Origin: Calidihabitans tengchongensis
GTDB taxonomy: Bacteria > Sysuimicrobiota > Sysuimicrobiia > Sysuimicrobiales > Kaftiobacteriaceae
Direction: 5' to 3'
Assembly (NCBI GenBank): GCA_031459615.1
Contig: JAVKIE010000004.1
Coordinates: forward strand, 160,022 to 224,021
DNA: 64,000 nt
Under the pieces are notes generated by a model. It saw only the letters and a list, made by a program, of their open reading frames with translations, was not told the DNA's origin and searched no databases. Below, in pieces: positions 49,067-58,235 of the stretch; within the stretch, counting starts at the first letter, position 1, and each line of letters starts with the position of its first letter. The position numbers and the translations under genes were made by a program.

Positions 49067-51532
49067 ATGCGAGTGCACGAGCTGGCCAGGGAACTGGGCA
49101 TGACCAGCAAGGCCCTGATGGACCTGCTGGCCAGCATGAACATCCAGGTCAAAAGTCACAGCAGCTCCCTGGACGCAGCCACGGTGGAGCGGGTGCGCCG
49201 GCGGGTCAAAGGCCAGCCTGAGACCAAGCCGGCTCCCGCCCCCGCCCGGGAGGCCCGCACGCCCACGGGGGAGAGGATCCTGGGGCTGCGCAAGATCACG
49301 CCGCCTCCTCCGCCGCCCCCGCCGGAGCCCGCGGCCGCGCCCCCGCAGCCCGAACCGGTGACTCCCGCTCCGGAGCCCCGGCCGGCCCCGCCGGCACCTG
49401 CGCCGGAACCGGTAGCCGCACGTCCGGTCGAGCCGCGCCCCGCCCCGCCCGCAGGGCCGGAGGCGGCTCCGCCGGCCCGACCCGCCAGGCCCGCTCCCGC
49501 CGCTCCGCCGGCCGCAGGGCCCGCCAAACCCGCGGCGAAGGAAACGCGCCCGGTCATCCGACCGGCGGCCGCGGCCCCTCCACGGGTGTCTCCGCGCCCG
49601 CCGGTGCCACCGCGCAAGGAGGCTCCCCCGCGCCCGGCCGTGCCGCGCCCGCCGGTGGAACCGCCTCCGGTCCCGCCGCCTCCTCCAGTGGCGCCGGCTC
49701 CGGCGCCGGTCACAGCGCCCAAGGAGCGCCCTCCCAAGGTCAAGGAGCGCATTCCCCCGCCGCCTCCTCCAGAGCCGGCCGCGCCTCCCGTGGTGGCTCC
49801 GGAGGTGGAGCTCACCGGCCCGGTGACCGTCGGCGAACTGGCGTCAAAGCTGGGCGTGCCGGCCGGCGAGGTGATCAAACGGCTGCTGGAACAGGGAGTG
49901 CTCGCCGGGATCAACCAGCAGATCTCCCTGGAGGTCGCCACCCGGGTGGCCGAGTCGCTGGGGTCGCGCGTCCGCCGTCCCGAGCCGGCGCCCGCCGCGG
50001 CCGCTCCGGGGGCCCGCCGACTGGAGGTGAGCCGCGACGCCACGGCTCCGCCTCGGCCGCCGGTCGTCACCATCATGGGACACGTGGACCACGGCAAGAC
50101 GTCGCTGCTGGATGCCATCCGACAGACCGATGTGGCGGCCCGGGAAGTGGGCGGCATCACCCAGCACATCGGCGCCTCCACGGTGGACGTGGACGGCCGC
50201 CGGATCGTCTTCATCGACACGCCTGGCCACGAGGCCTTCACCACCCTGCGCGCGCGGGGCGCCCAGGTCACCGATATCGCCGTGCTGGTGGTGGCCGCCG
50301 ACGACGGCGTCATGCCGCAGACCGTCGAAGCCCTCAACCACGCCCGGGCGGCCGGCGTGCCGGTGGTGGTGGCGATCAACAAGATCGACCTGCCCCAGGC
50401 CAACGTGGACCGGGTGAAGCAGCAGCTCAGCGAGCTGGGCCTGGTGCCCGAGGACTGGGGCGGCGACACCGTGGTGGTGCCGGTGTCCGCCCGCACCCGC
50501 CAGGGGATCCGGGACCTGCTGGAGATGCTCCTCCTGGTCGCCGACCTGCAGGACCTGCGGGCGCCGGTGGACCGGCCGGCCCGGGGAACCATCATCGAGG
50601 CGCGCCTGGACCGGGGGCGCGGCCCGGTAGCCACGGTCCTGGTCCAGGAGGGCACCCTGCGGGTGGGTGACGCGGTGGTGGCCGGGACCACCGCCGGCCG
50701 CGTGCGCGCCATGACCGACGCCCGGGGCGAGCGGCTGCAGGAGGCCACGCCCGGCACCCCGGTGGAGGTGGTAGGCCTGGACGACGTGCCCACGGCCGGC
50801 GACCTGCTGGAGGTGGTCCGCGACGAGCGCCTGGCTCGCGCCATCGTCGAGGAGCGCCGCGAGCGGCGCCGCGCCGCCGAAGCGGCGGTGGCGCCTCCGG
50901 AAGAAGCGCCCGCCGAGGGCGGTCCCCGCGAGCTGCGGGTCATCGTCAAGGCCGACACCCACGGGTCGGTGGAGGCCCTGCTCCAGTCGCTGCCCCGCCT
51001 GGCCACCCCGGAGGTGGGCGTGCGGGTGCTCCACGCGGCGGTGGGAAACGTCACCGAGTCGGACGTCATGCTGGCGGCGGCCAGCCGGGCGCTCATCGTG
51101 GGCTTCAACGTCCGCCCGGACCCGCCCGTGCGCAAGGTCGCCGAACAGGAGCGGGTGGAGATCGTCACCCACCGCATCATCTACGAGGCCCTGGACGACC
51201 TGCGCCAGCGCATCCGCGGCCTGCTGGCGCCGCGGCGGCGGGAGGTGGTCCTGGGGCGGGCCGAGGTCCGCCAGACCTTCACCATCTCCCGGGTGGGCAC
51301 GGTCGCCGGCTGCTACGTGGCGTCGGGGGTGGTGACCCGCGGCGCCGCCGTCCGGGTCGTCCGGGACGGGGTGGTCGTGCACGACGGCCGCATCGCGTCC
51401 CTGCGCCGCTTCAAGGAGGATGTGCGCGAGGTGACCGAAGGGTTCGAGTGCGGCATCGCCCTGGAGCGGTTCGGCGACATCAAGGTCGGAGACATCCTGG
51501 AAGCCTACGAGGTCCGCGAAGAGCCGGCCTAG
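49067..51532 (+). CDS. infB: Translation initiation factor IF-2
   Basis: An 821-residue GTPase that brings initiator tRNA to the ribosome. The first IF2_N module (MRVHELARELGMTSKALMDLL) is followed by a linker of about 180 residues almost entirely Pro, Ala, Arg and Glu, a second IF2_N module (VTVGELASKLGVPAGEVIKRL), then the G domain with GHVDHGKTSLLD (near residue 337), DTPGHEAF and NKID, and the C-terminal domains. The long Pro-rich linker fits high-GC lineages. Confidence 0.97.
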   Translation: MRVHELARELGMTSKALMDLLASMNIQVKSHSSSLDAATVERVRRRVKGQPETKPAPAPAREARTPTGERILGLRKITPPPPPPPPEPAAAPPQPEPVTPAPEPRPAPPAPAPEPVAARPVEPRPAPPAGPEAAPPARPARPAPAAPPAAGPAKPAAKETRPVIRPAAAAPPRVSPRPPVPPRKEAPPRPAVPRPPVEPPPVPPPPPVAPAPAPVTAPKERPPKVKERIPPPPPPEPAAPPVVAPEVELTGPVTVGELASKLGVPAGEVIKRLLEQGVLAGINQQISLEVATRVAESLGSRVRRPEPAPAAAAPGARRLEVSRDATAPPRPPVVTIMGHVDHGKTSLLDAIRQTDVAAREVGGITQHIGASTVDVDGRRIVFIDTPGHEAFTTLRARGAQVTDIAVLVVAADDGVMPQTVEALNHARAAGVPVVVAINKIDLPQANVDRVKQQLSELGLVPEDWGGDTVVVPVSARTRQGIRDLLEMLLLVADLQDLRAPVDRPARGTIIEARLDRGRGPVATVLVQEGTLRVGDAVVAGTTAGRVRAMTDARGERLQEATPGTPVEVVGLDDVPTAGDLLEVVRDERLARAIVEERRERRRAAEAAVAPPEEAPAEGGPRELRVIVKADTHGSVEALLQSLPRLATPEVGVRVLHAAVGNVTESDVMLAAASRALIVGFNVRPDPPVRKVAEQERVEIVTHRIIYEALDDLRQRIRGLLAPRRREVVLGRAEVRQTFTISRVGTVAGCYVASGVVTRGAAVRVVRDGVVVHDGRIASLRRFKEDVREVTEGFECGIALERFGDIKVGDILEAYEVREEPA

Positions 51533-51586
51533 GGGGGAGGGGCCCGGGCCGGAAAGCGGGACGGCGCGGTCCGTCCCGGGACAGAC

Positions 51587-51868
51587 ATGGTCATCGGCGT
51601 GTTGCAGGTCGAGCTCACCCTGCCGGCCAGCCACAGCCTCAAGGACAAGCGCCGGCTGGTGAAGAGCCTGCTGGACCGGCTCCACAACGAGTTCAACGTG
51701 GCCGCCGCCGAGGTGGACGCCCAGGACGATCACCGCCACGCCCACCTGGCGGTCACGTGCGTGAGTACCGACGCCCGCCACGCCAACCGGATCCTGTCGC
51801 GGATCATGGAGGTGGTGGAGCGGGAGTCGGAGATGATCGTGGTGCGCTACGAGATGGAGTTGCGGTGA
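51587..51868 (+). CDS. ylxP: YlxP (DUF503) family protein
   Basis: A 93-residue ferredoxin-like protein: MVIGVLQVELTLPASHSLKDKRRLVKSL and the strand pair around HLAVTCVSTDARHANRIL are typical of DUF503. It sits between infB and rbfA as in Bacillus ylxP. The molecular role is unknown but context suggests ribosome assembly. Confidence 0.92.
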   Translation: MVIGVLQVELTLPASHSLKDKRRLVKSLLDRLHNEFNVAAAEVDAQDDHRHAHLAVTCVSTDARHANRILSRIMEVVERESEMIVVRYEMELR

Positions 51869-51909
51869 TGAGGCCGGCCACAGATCCCCATCCCGCGGGT
51901 TGAGGGCCC

Positions 51910-52317
51910 ATGTCCCACCGTCCCGACAAGGTCAGGGAGTTCATCCGCGAGCAGGTCAGCGACATCCTCCACCATCAGGTCAAGGACCCGCGCATCGGGT
52001 TCGTGTCGGTGACCGAGGTGGAGATCAGTCCCGACCTGCGCCACGCCCGGGTCTTCGTCAGCGTCCTGGGCGACGAGCAGGCCAAGGCCCAGACCATGGC
52101 CGGCCTGCACAGCGCGGCGGGCTTTGTGCGGGGCGAACTGGGCCGTCGGCTGCAGATGCGCTTTGTGCCCGAGATCACCTTCCGGCTGGACGAGTCCATC
52201 GAGCGCGGGACCCGGGTCGTGTCTCTGATCCGCCGGCTGAGCGGTCCCCCCGACGGGAAGGAGGCCCATGAGCACCCTGGCGGCGCAGATCGCGACGACG
52301 CTGCGGGCCAGTCGTGA
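51910..52317 (+). CDS. rbfA: Ribosome-binding factor A (RbfA)
   Basis: A 135-residue KH-type 30S maturation factor with VREFIREQVSDILHHQVKDPRIGFVSVTEVEIS and HSAAGFVRGELGRRLQMRFVPEITF, ending the fold at RLDESIERG. The last ~17 residues overlap the nrnA start by 50 bases and are probably a dispensable tail, since a good ribosome site for nrnA lies inside. Confidence 0.95.
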   Translation: MSHRPDKVREFIREQVSDILHHQVKDPRIGFVSVTEVEISPDLRHARVFVSVLGDEQAKAQTMAGLHSAAGFVRGELGRRLQMRFVPEITFRLDESIERGTRVVSLIRRLSGPPDGKEAHEHPGGADRDDAAGQS

Positions 52318-53293
52318 CGTCCTCGTGATCTGCCACGTCGATCCCGACGGCGACTGCCTGGGGTCGGCCCTGGCCCTCGGGCTGGCCCTGACCCGGGTGG
52401 GTGTACCGGCCCGAGTCGGCAGCGCCGACGGAGTGCCCGAGCCGTTCCGCGCGCTGCCCGGCGCGTCCGCGGTGGTCACCACCCCGCCGCCCGGGCCCTG
52501 GGACGCGGCCGTGGCAGTGGAGTGCAGTTCGCCCGACCGGGCCGGCGCGTTCGCGGAGGTGCTGGCCCGCGCGCGGGTGGTGGTCAACGTTGACCACCAC
52601 CTCACCAACACCGGCTACGGCCACCTGGTATACCTCGACCCGTCCGCCGCGGCGGTCGGGGAGATGGTGGCCGAGATCATCCGGGCCCTGGGCGTCCCGC
52701 TGGACCGGGAGATCGCCCAGGCCCTGCTCACCGCCGTGGTGACCGACACCGGCGCGTTCCGCTACCCGAATACCTCCCCGCAGACGCTGCGGCTGGCCGC
52801 CGAGCTGATGGAGGCGGGTGGCTCGGTGGCGGAGATCGTCGAGCGCGTGTACGAGACGCGCACGGCGGCGGGCCTGCGGCTGCTGGGCCTGGCCCTGGCG
52901 AGCCTGCGGGTCTCGCCCGACGGCCGCGTGGCGTGGACCACGGTCACCCCCGCCATGCTGGCGCAGGCCGGGGCGGCGCCGGAGGACACCACGGGCATCG
53001 TGGGGGTGCTCCGGCAGATCCGGGGGGTGAAGGTGGCGCTCCTGTTCGAGCAGACCCCCGACGGCGTGCGGGTCGGCATCCGCTCCCGGGACGGGGTGCG
53101 CTCCCACGTGATCGCCGAGGCGTTCGGCGGAGGGGGGCACCCGGGGGCGGCCGGATTCACGGCCGCGGGCCGGCTGGAGGAGGTGGTGGCCGCCACCCTG
53201 GCCGAAGTCGAGCGCGAACTGCGCCGCGATGGCGCCGACGTCCCCGCCGGCCCGGCCTCCGCGCCCGCCCGGGAGGCGGAGCAGACGGGGTGA
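52268..53293 (+). CDS. nrnA: DHH/DHHA1 phosphoesterase (NrnA-like oligoribonuclease / pAp phosphatase)
   Basis: A 341-residue enzyme: ICHVDPDGDCLGSALALG (metal site), VVNVDHHLTNTGYG (DHH), VVTDTGAFRYPNT, and DHHA1 with FGGGGHPGAAGF. It degrades nanoRNA and dephosphorylates pAp. The ATG follows AAGGAGG within rbfA; the two genes overlap by 50 bases in different frames. The position between rbfA and truB is conserved in Bacillota-type operons. Confidence 0.95.
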   Translation: MSTLAAQIATTLRASRDVLVICHVDPDGDCLGSALALGLALTRVGVPARVGSADGVPEPFRALPGASAVVTTPPPGPWDAAVAVECSSPDRAGAFAEVLARARVVVNVDHHLTNTGYGHLVYLDPSAAAVGEMVAEIIRALGVPLDREIAQALLTAVVTDTGAFRYPNTSPQTLRLAAELMEAGGSVAEIVERVYETRTAAGLRLLGLALASLRVSPDGRVAWTTVTPAMLAQAGAAPEDTTGIVGVLRQIRGVKVALLFEQTPDGVRVGIRSRDGVRSHVIAEAFGGGGHPGAAGFTAAGRLEEVVAATLAEVERELRRDGADVPAGPASAPAREAEQTG

Positions 53294-53318
53294 GGATCGG
53301 CCTGGTTGCCTGCCGCCT

Positions 53319-54248
53319 ATGACCGGACCTGCTCCTGCCCTGTCGGTGGACGGCATCCTGGTGGTCTGCAAACCCGTGGGCATGACCTCCCACGACGTGG
53401 TGGACGCCGTCCGGGACCTCGCCGGCACCCGTCGGGTGGGCCATACGGGCACCCTGGACCCCGGCGCCGCCGGCGTTCTGGTTCTGGCCATCAACCGCGC
53501 CACCCGGGTCGCCGAATTCCTGGCGGAGGCCGACAAGACCTACCGGGTGGAGGTGACCTTCGGCCGCTCCACCGATACGGGCGACATCTACGGGCGCACG
53601 GTGCGCGAGACCCACCCGGCGACCGTCACCGCCGAGCAGGTGGAAGACGCCCTCCCGCTGTACCTGGGCGAGATCGAGCAGGTCCCTCCCATGGCCTCGG
53701 CGGTCCGGGTGGGCGGGCGGCGACTGTATGAGCTGGCCCGCCGCGGGCAGACCGTCCAGCCGCCGGCCCGCCGGGTGCGGATCTACCGGCTGGAGCTGCG
53801 GGAGTTCATCCCCGGCGATCCGCCGCGCGCCATCCTGGATGTGGCGTGCTCCAAGGGCACGTACGTGCGACGGTTGTGCACCGATCTCGGCGAGACGCTG
53901 GGGTGCGGCGCCGTCGCCTCCTTCATGGTGCGCACGCGGGTGGGGCGGTACGAGCTGGCGCACAGCCACACCCTCGAAGAGCTCCAGGAGGCCGCCTCCG
54001 GCGGCCGGCTGGCCCAGCTCATCCTGCCGGTGGACGACGCGCTGGCCGACTACCCGGCGGTGGACCTGCTGCCTCTCCAGCGGCGGGCCGCGGTGCACGG
54101 GCAGGCCATCCCCCTGTTCCGCATTCCCCACTGGCAGCGGCTGGCGGGGGCGCGGGTGGTGCGGTTGCGGGACTCCCACGGCCTGGTGGCCCTGGCCCGG
54201 GTGGAGGACGGCCTGCTGAAACCATTCAAGGTGCTGCGGGAGTCCTGA
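53319..54248 (+). CDS. truB: tRNA pseudouridine(55) synthase TruB
   Basis: A 309-residue enzyme that makes the T-loop pseudouridine. It has GILVVCKPVGMTSHDVVDAVR, the catalytic Asp47 in VGHTGTLDPGAAGVL, TYRVEVTFGRSTDTGDIYG, and the C-terminal PUA-like region. ATG chosen from the family's start; upstream in-frame sequence belongs to the nrnA tail in another frame. Confidence 0.96.
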   Translation: MTGPAPALSVDGILVVCKPVGMTSHDVVDAVRDLAGTRRVGHTGTLDPGAAGVLVLAINRATRVAEFLAEADKTYRVEVTFGRSTDTGDIYGRTVRETHPATVTAEQVEDALPLYLGEIEQVPPMASAVRVGGRRLYELARRGQTVQPPARRVRIYRLELREFIPGDPPRAILDVACSKGTYVRRLCTDLGETLGCGAVASFMVRTRVGRYELAHSHTLEELQEAASGGRLAQLILPVDDALADYPAVDLLPLQRRAAVHGQAIPLFRIPHWQRLAGARVVRLRDSHGLVALARVEDGLLKPFKVLRES

Positions 54249-55262
54249 ATGGAGGTTGTCCACGGCCTGCAGGACATCCCGACCGCGCGGCGGCCCCTGG
54301 TGGTGGCCCTGGGCACGTTCGACGGCGTCCACCGGGGGCACCAGGCGCTGATCGCCGCCGCCCGCCGGCGCGCGGATGCGCTGGGGGGATCGTGCGCCGT
54401 CGTGACGTTTGATCCGCACCCCCAGAAGGTGCTGCATCCTCAGACGGGCGCGATCCTGCTGACCACCCTGGATGAGCGTCTCGCCCTGCTGGCCGACCTG
54501 GGCGTGGACCTGGTGGTGGTGGTGCGGTTTGACGACGCCCTGCGGCAGACCCCCCCCGACCGGTGGGTGCGGATGCTGGTGGAGCGGTTGCGCATGGCTG
54601 AGGTGGTGTGCGGCCCCGACTACACCTTCGGCCGCGATCGGGCCGGAGACGTGGGGATGCTGCGGGTGCTGGGAGCGCAGCTGGGCTTCCGGGTGGAGGT
54701 CGCCGATCCCGTGGTGATTGACGGCGAGCGGGTCAGCAGCTCCCGGATCCGGGACCTGCTGCGCGAGGGGCGGGTGACCGACGCGGCGCGCCTTCTGGGA
54801 TGGTGGTATGCGGTGACCGGGCGCGTGATCCGGGGGGATGGCCGCGGCCGGCAGCTGGGGTTTCCCACCGTGAACCTGGAGGTGGCGCCGGACAAGCTCC
54901 TGCCCGCCCCGGGCATCTACGCGGGCACCTGCCGCACCCCCCAGGGAATCCACCCCGCGGCCATCAGCCTGGGCACGCGCCCGACGTTCGGGCCCGGCAG
55001 GCTCCAGGTGGAAGGGTACCTGCTGGGGTTTGAAGGAGACCTCTACGACCGCACGGTGAGCCTGGCGGTCGCGGCGCGCCTGCGGGATGAAGAGGCGTTT
55101 CCCACCGTCGAGGCCCTGGTGGCCCAGATGGCCGCCGACGTGAGCGCCGTGCCCGCGGCCCTGGCCCGGGCGGCTGCCGCCGCCGGCCTGCCCGCCCTGT
55201 CCCCGGAGGCGGTCCGGGAGCCATCGGGCCGGGACGCGCCCGAGCCCCCGGACCCGCCCTGA
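54249..55262 (+). CDS. ribF: Bifunctional riboflavin kinase / FAD synthetase
   Basis: A 337-residue enzyme making FMN and FAD. The N-terminal adenylyltransferase has ALGTFDGVHRGHQALIAAA and VDLVVVVRFDDALRQ, with SSSRIRDLLREGRV before the kinase domain; the kinase part contains GRGRQLGFPTVNLEV and GTRPTFG. A Pro/Ala-rich tail follows. It begins at the base after the truB stop codon. Confidence 0.95.
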   Translation: MEVVHGLQDIPTARRPLVVALGTFDGVHRGHQALIAAARRRADALGGSCAVVTFDPHPQKVLHPQTGAILLTTLDERLALLADLGVDLVVVVRFDDALRQTPPDRWVRMLVERLRMAEVVCGPDYTFGRDRAGDVGMLRVLGAQLGFRVEVADPVVIDGERVSSSRIRDLLREGRVTDAARLLGWWYAVTGRVIRGDGRGRQLGFPTVNLEVAPDKLLPAPGIYAGTCRTPQGIHPAAISLGTRPTFGPGRLQVEGYLLGFEGDLYDRTVSLAVAARLRDEEAFPTVEALVAQMAADVSAVPAALARAAAAAGLPALSPEAVREPSGRDAPEPPDPP

Positions 55263-55276
55263 GGGCGTCCGGCGCA

Positions 55277-55305
55277 TTGCTGGCGGCGGGCGCCCGTGCT
55301 AGGAT
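55277..55305 (+). promoter_or_regulatory. Promoter of rpsO-pnp
   Basis: TTGCTG (55277-55282) and TAGGAT (55300-55305) spaced by 17 bases, just after ribF. The leader of about 75 bases contains a T-rich tract (55353-55367) and a GGAGG site; S15 often represses its own leader, but the binding fold cannot be judged here. Confidence 0.6.
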
Positions 55306-55388
55306 AGAGCACGGTCGATGGCTGGGAGGTCCGTACCCCCGGCGGCCCCTCGGCTTTTTGATTTTTGGCTCCGGCAGGAGGTGCAGGG

Positions 55389-55658
55389 GTGGCAGTCACC
55401 CGCGAGAGCAAGCAGGCCATCGTGAGCCGGTTCCGCCGGCACGACGCCGACACCGGTTCGCCGGAAGTGCAGATCGCCCTGCTCACCGAGCGGATCAACA
55501 AGCTCACCGAGCACCTCGCCGTGCACAAGAAGGACCTGCACTCCCGGCGTGGGCTGCTGAAGATGGTCAGCCAGCGCCGCCGGCTGCTGGACTACCTGAT
55601 GCGCACCGATGTGGAGCGGTACCGGGCGATCGTGGACGCCCTCGGCCTGCGCCGGTGA
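55389..55658 (+). CDS. rpsO: 30S ribosomal protein S15
   Basis: An 89-residue protein of normal length with the family pattern DTGSPEVQIALLTERINKLTEHL, HKKDLHSRRGLLKMVSQRRRLLDYL and a short C-terminus. GTG start after GGAGGTGCAGG. It is followed by a strong hairpin and then, after 255 bases, by pnp, the classic rpsO-pnp pair. Confidence 0.96.
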   Translation: MAVTRESKQAIVSRFRRHDADTGSPEVQIALLTERINKLTEHLAVHKKDLHSRRGLLKMVSQRRRLLDYLMRTDVERYRAIVDALGLRR

Positions 55659-55689
55659 GAGGACGACCCGGTGGCGCGGACGGTGGCGG

Positions 55690-55717
55690 GATGGGAGCGG
55701 GGCACCCCGCTCCCATC
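55690..55717 (+). terminator. rpsO: Perfect 13-bp hairpin after rpsO
   Basis: GATGGGAGCGGGG and CCCCGCTCCCATC flank CA. It begins 31 bases after the rpsO stop codon. No U run follows. It is likely a 3' processing or partial termination structure, as rpsO and pnp transcripts are known to be cleaved between the genes in E. coli. Confidence 0.6.
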
Positions 55718-55737
55718 GCCGTGTCTGCCCGGGCCGC

Positions 55738-55820
55738 GGGGACAGACCCCGGGGGCGGGAGCCAGGGGACAGACCCGGCCCCGGGTCGTGGGGGGACAGA
55801 CCCCGCAGGGGACAGACCCC
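55738..55820. repeat. Four copies of GGGGACAGACCCC
   Basis: Copies at 55738-55750, 55765-55776 (one base shorter), 55792-55804 and 55808-55820, the first three spaced 27 bases apart. Each can pair its GGGG with CCCC. The motif GGGGTCTGTCCCC is a widespread dispersed repeat in other bacteria. It lies in the rpsO-pnp spacer. Confidence 0.85.
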
Positions 55821-55913
55821 GGGAGGGGGATCCCGGCCAGGGACGGGCAGAGCTTCCCGGAACGGCCGGTGACATACTGACGTGAGGACATTGACCGTAG
55901 GAGGAGAGCGCGG

Positions 55914-58166
55914 ATGATTCCCGTTGTGACCCGCGTGGCCGCCCCCGTGGGCGGCCGCGAGCTGATCTTTGAGACCGGTCTGCTGGCCCGCCAGGCCGGC
56001 GGAGCGGTGGTCGTGCGCAGCGGCGACAGCATGGTCCTGGTCACCGCCACCGCCTCGACCGAGCCACGGGAGGGGGTGGACTTCTTCCCGCTGACCTGCG
56101 ACTTCGAGGAGCGCATGTACGCCGCCGGCAAGATCCCCGGCGGGTTCTTCAAGCGGGAGGGGCGGCCCGGCGAGCGGGCCATCCTCTCGGCGCGGCTGAT
56201 GGACCGCCCCCTGCGGCCGCTGTTCCCCAAGGGGTTCCGCAACGACGTGCAGGTCATCGCCACGGTCCTGTCCACCGACTTCGACAACGACCCGGCGGTG
56301 CTGGCGGTCAACGGTGCTTCGGCGGCCCTGTGCATCTCCGACATCCCCTTCCATGGCCCCATCGGCGCCGTCCGGATGGGCCTGGTGGGCGGGGAGCTGG
56401 TGATCAACCCCACCTGGAAGCAGCTGGCGGAGGAGAGCGCCCTGGACCTGGTGGTGGCGGCCAGCGAGGACGCCATCATCATGGTCGAGGCCGGCGCCGA
56501 CGAGGTGCCCGAGGCCCGCCTCCTGGACGCCCTGGACCTGGCGCACCGGGAGATCCGCAAGATCATCGCCGCCCAGCGGGAGCTGATGGCCCGGGTGGGC
56601 AAGCCCAAGATGGCGGTGCCGGAGACGGCGCCGGACCCCGAACTGGCGCGGGCGGTGCGGGAGCGGGCGCTGCCGCTCATCCGGGAGGCGCTGGTCCAGC
56701 CCGAGAAGCTGGCCCGGGAGGACGCCCTGCGCCGGGTGCAGGAAGCGGTGGCTCCGTCGCTGCTGGAGCAGTTCCCCGACCGGGAGGCGGAAATCGGCGA
56801 GATCATCCAGGCGCTCACCAAGGAGGAGGTGCGCCGGATGATCCTGGAGGAGGGCCGCCGGCCCGACGGCCGGGGGCTGACGGACATCCGCCCCCTGTAC
56901 ATCGCGGTGGGCGTGGTGCCCCGGGCGCACGGGTCCGGCCTGTTCCAGAGGGGGCAGACCCAGGTCCTCACGGTGGCCACCCTCGGCACGGGGGAGGACG
57001 AGCAGATCATCGACGACATCACGCCGCGCACGTCCAAGCGCTTCATGCACCACTACTCCTTCCCGCCCTACTCGGTGGGAGAGGTCCGGCCGCTGCGCAG
57101 CCCCGGCCGCCGCGAGATCGGCCACGGCCTGCTGGCCGAGCGCGCCCTGGAGCCCATGATCCCCGACGAGTCGGTCTTCCCGTACACCATCCGCCTGGTC
57201 TCCGAGGTCCTGGAGTCCAACGGCTCCACCTCCATGGCGTCGGTGTGCGGCTCCACCCTGGCCCTGATGGACGCCGGCGTCCCCATCCGGGCGCCGGTGG
57301 CCGGCATCGCCATGGGCCTGGTCACCGGCCCCAACGGACGGGCCGCCGTGCTCACCGACATCCTGGGCCTGGAAGACGCCATGGGCGACATGGACTTCAA
57401 GGTGGCCGGCACCCGGCTGGGCGTCACGGCCCTGCAGATGGACATCAAGGTGTCCGGGCTGACCCGGGACATCCTGGCCCGCGCCCTGGAGCAGGCCCGC
57501 CAGGCCCGCCTGTACATCCTGGATGAGATGGCCAAGGTGATCGCCGAGCCGCGGCCCACCCTGTCGCCCTACGCGCCGCGGATCATCACCATCGAGATCA
57601 GCCCCGACAAGATCCGGGAGGTCATCGGCCCCGGCGGCAAGGTGATCAACAAGATCACCGCCGAGACCGGCGTCAAGATCGACATCGAGCAGGATGGCCG
57701 GGTGCTCATCGCCTCCACCGACGAGGCCGCCGCCCGGAGGGCCATCGAGATGATCCAGGCCATCGTCCGCGACGTCAAGGTGGGGGAGATGTACCTGGGC
57801 AAGGTCACCCGGCTGATGAACTTCGGCGCGTTCGTGGAAGTGCTGCCCGGCAAGGAGGGGCTGGTCCACATCTCCGAACTGTCCGACGGCCGCGTGAGCC
57901 GGGTGGAGGACGTGGTCAAGGTCGGCGACGAGCTGCTGGTCAAGGTCAAGGAGATCGACAGCCAGGGCCGCATCAACCTCACCCGCCGGGGAGTCACCCC
58001 GCCGGGGGAGGGGGCCCCCGCCGGCACCGTCCCCGCGGGCACCGCCGCCGCGCCGGCGCCGTCCGGCCCGGAGCAGCGCCGGCCCGCCGGACCGGGAGGC
58101 CGCCGCGGCCGCCGGCGCCGCCGTCCCCGCCCGGGAGGACCGGGACCCGGGGCCCCGCGGTCCTGA
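55914..58166 (+). CDS. pnp: Polyribonucleotide nucleotidyltransferase (PNPase)
   Basis: A 750-residue phosphorolytic 3'-5' exoribonuclease. Two RNase PH domains are seen (the first near GDSMVLVTATAS, the second with GRRPDGRGLTDIRPL and HHYSFPPYSVGE), then a KH domain (IGPGGKVINKITAETG) and S1 (VGEMYLGKVTRLMNFGAFVEV). The catalytic region contains MGDMDFKVAGT. A C-terminal tail of about 55 residues is rich in Pro, Gly and Arg. ATG start after GGAGGAGAG. Confidence 0.97.
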   Translation: MIPVVTRVAAPVGGRELIFETGLLARQAGGAVVVRSGDSMVLVTATASTEPREGVDFFPLTCDFEERMYAAGKIPGGFFKREGRPGERAILSARLMDRPLRPLFPKGFRNDVQVIATVLSTDFDNDPAVLAVNGASAALCISDIPFHGPIGAVRMGLVGGELVINPTWKQLAEESALDLVVAASEDAIIMVEAGADEVPEARLLDALDLAHREIRKIIAAQRELMARVGKPKMAVPETAPDPELARAVRERALPLIREALVQPEKLAREDALRRVQEAVAPSLLEQFPDREAEIGEIIQALTKEEVRRMILEEGRRPDGRGLTDIRPLYIAVGVVPRAHGSGLFQRGQTQVLTVATLGTGEDEQIIDDITPRTSKRFMHHYSFPPYSVGEVRPLRSPGRREIGHGLLAERALEPMIPDESVFPYTIRLVSEVLESNGSTSMASVCGSTLALMDAGVPIRAPVAGIAMGLVTGPNGRAAVLTDILGLEDAMGDMDFKVAGTRLGVTALQMDIKVSGLTRDILARALEQARQARLYILDEMAKVIAEPRPTLSPYAPRIITIEISPDKIREVIGPGGKVINKITAETGVKIDIEQDGRVLIASTDEAAARRAIEMIQAIVRDVKVGEMYLGKVTRLMNFGAFVEVLPGKEGLVHISELSDGRVSRVEDVVKVGDELLVKVKEIDSQGRINLTRRGVTPPGEGAPAGTVPAGTAAAPAPSGPEQRRPAGPGGRRGRRRRRPRPGGPGPGAPRS

Positions 58167-58223
58167 CCCTCCCCGGACCGCGGGCCCGCCCGCAGGACCC
58201 TGTCCTGCCGGCGGGTAATCCAG

Positions 58224-58229
58224 TAGGAT
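58224..58229 (+). promoter_or_regulatory. -10 element for a leaderless M16 peptidase transcript
   Basis: TAGGAT ends 6 bases before the ATG at 58236, so transcription would begin at or next to the start codon. No ribosome site is present upstream and the -35 is weak. Confidence 0.5.
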
Positions 58230-58235
58230 AACGCC

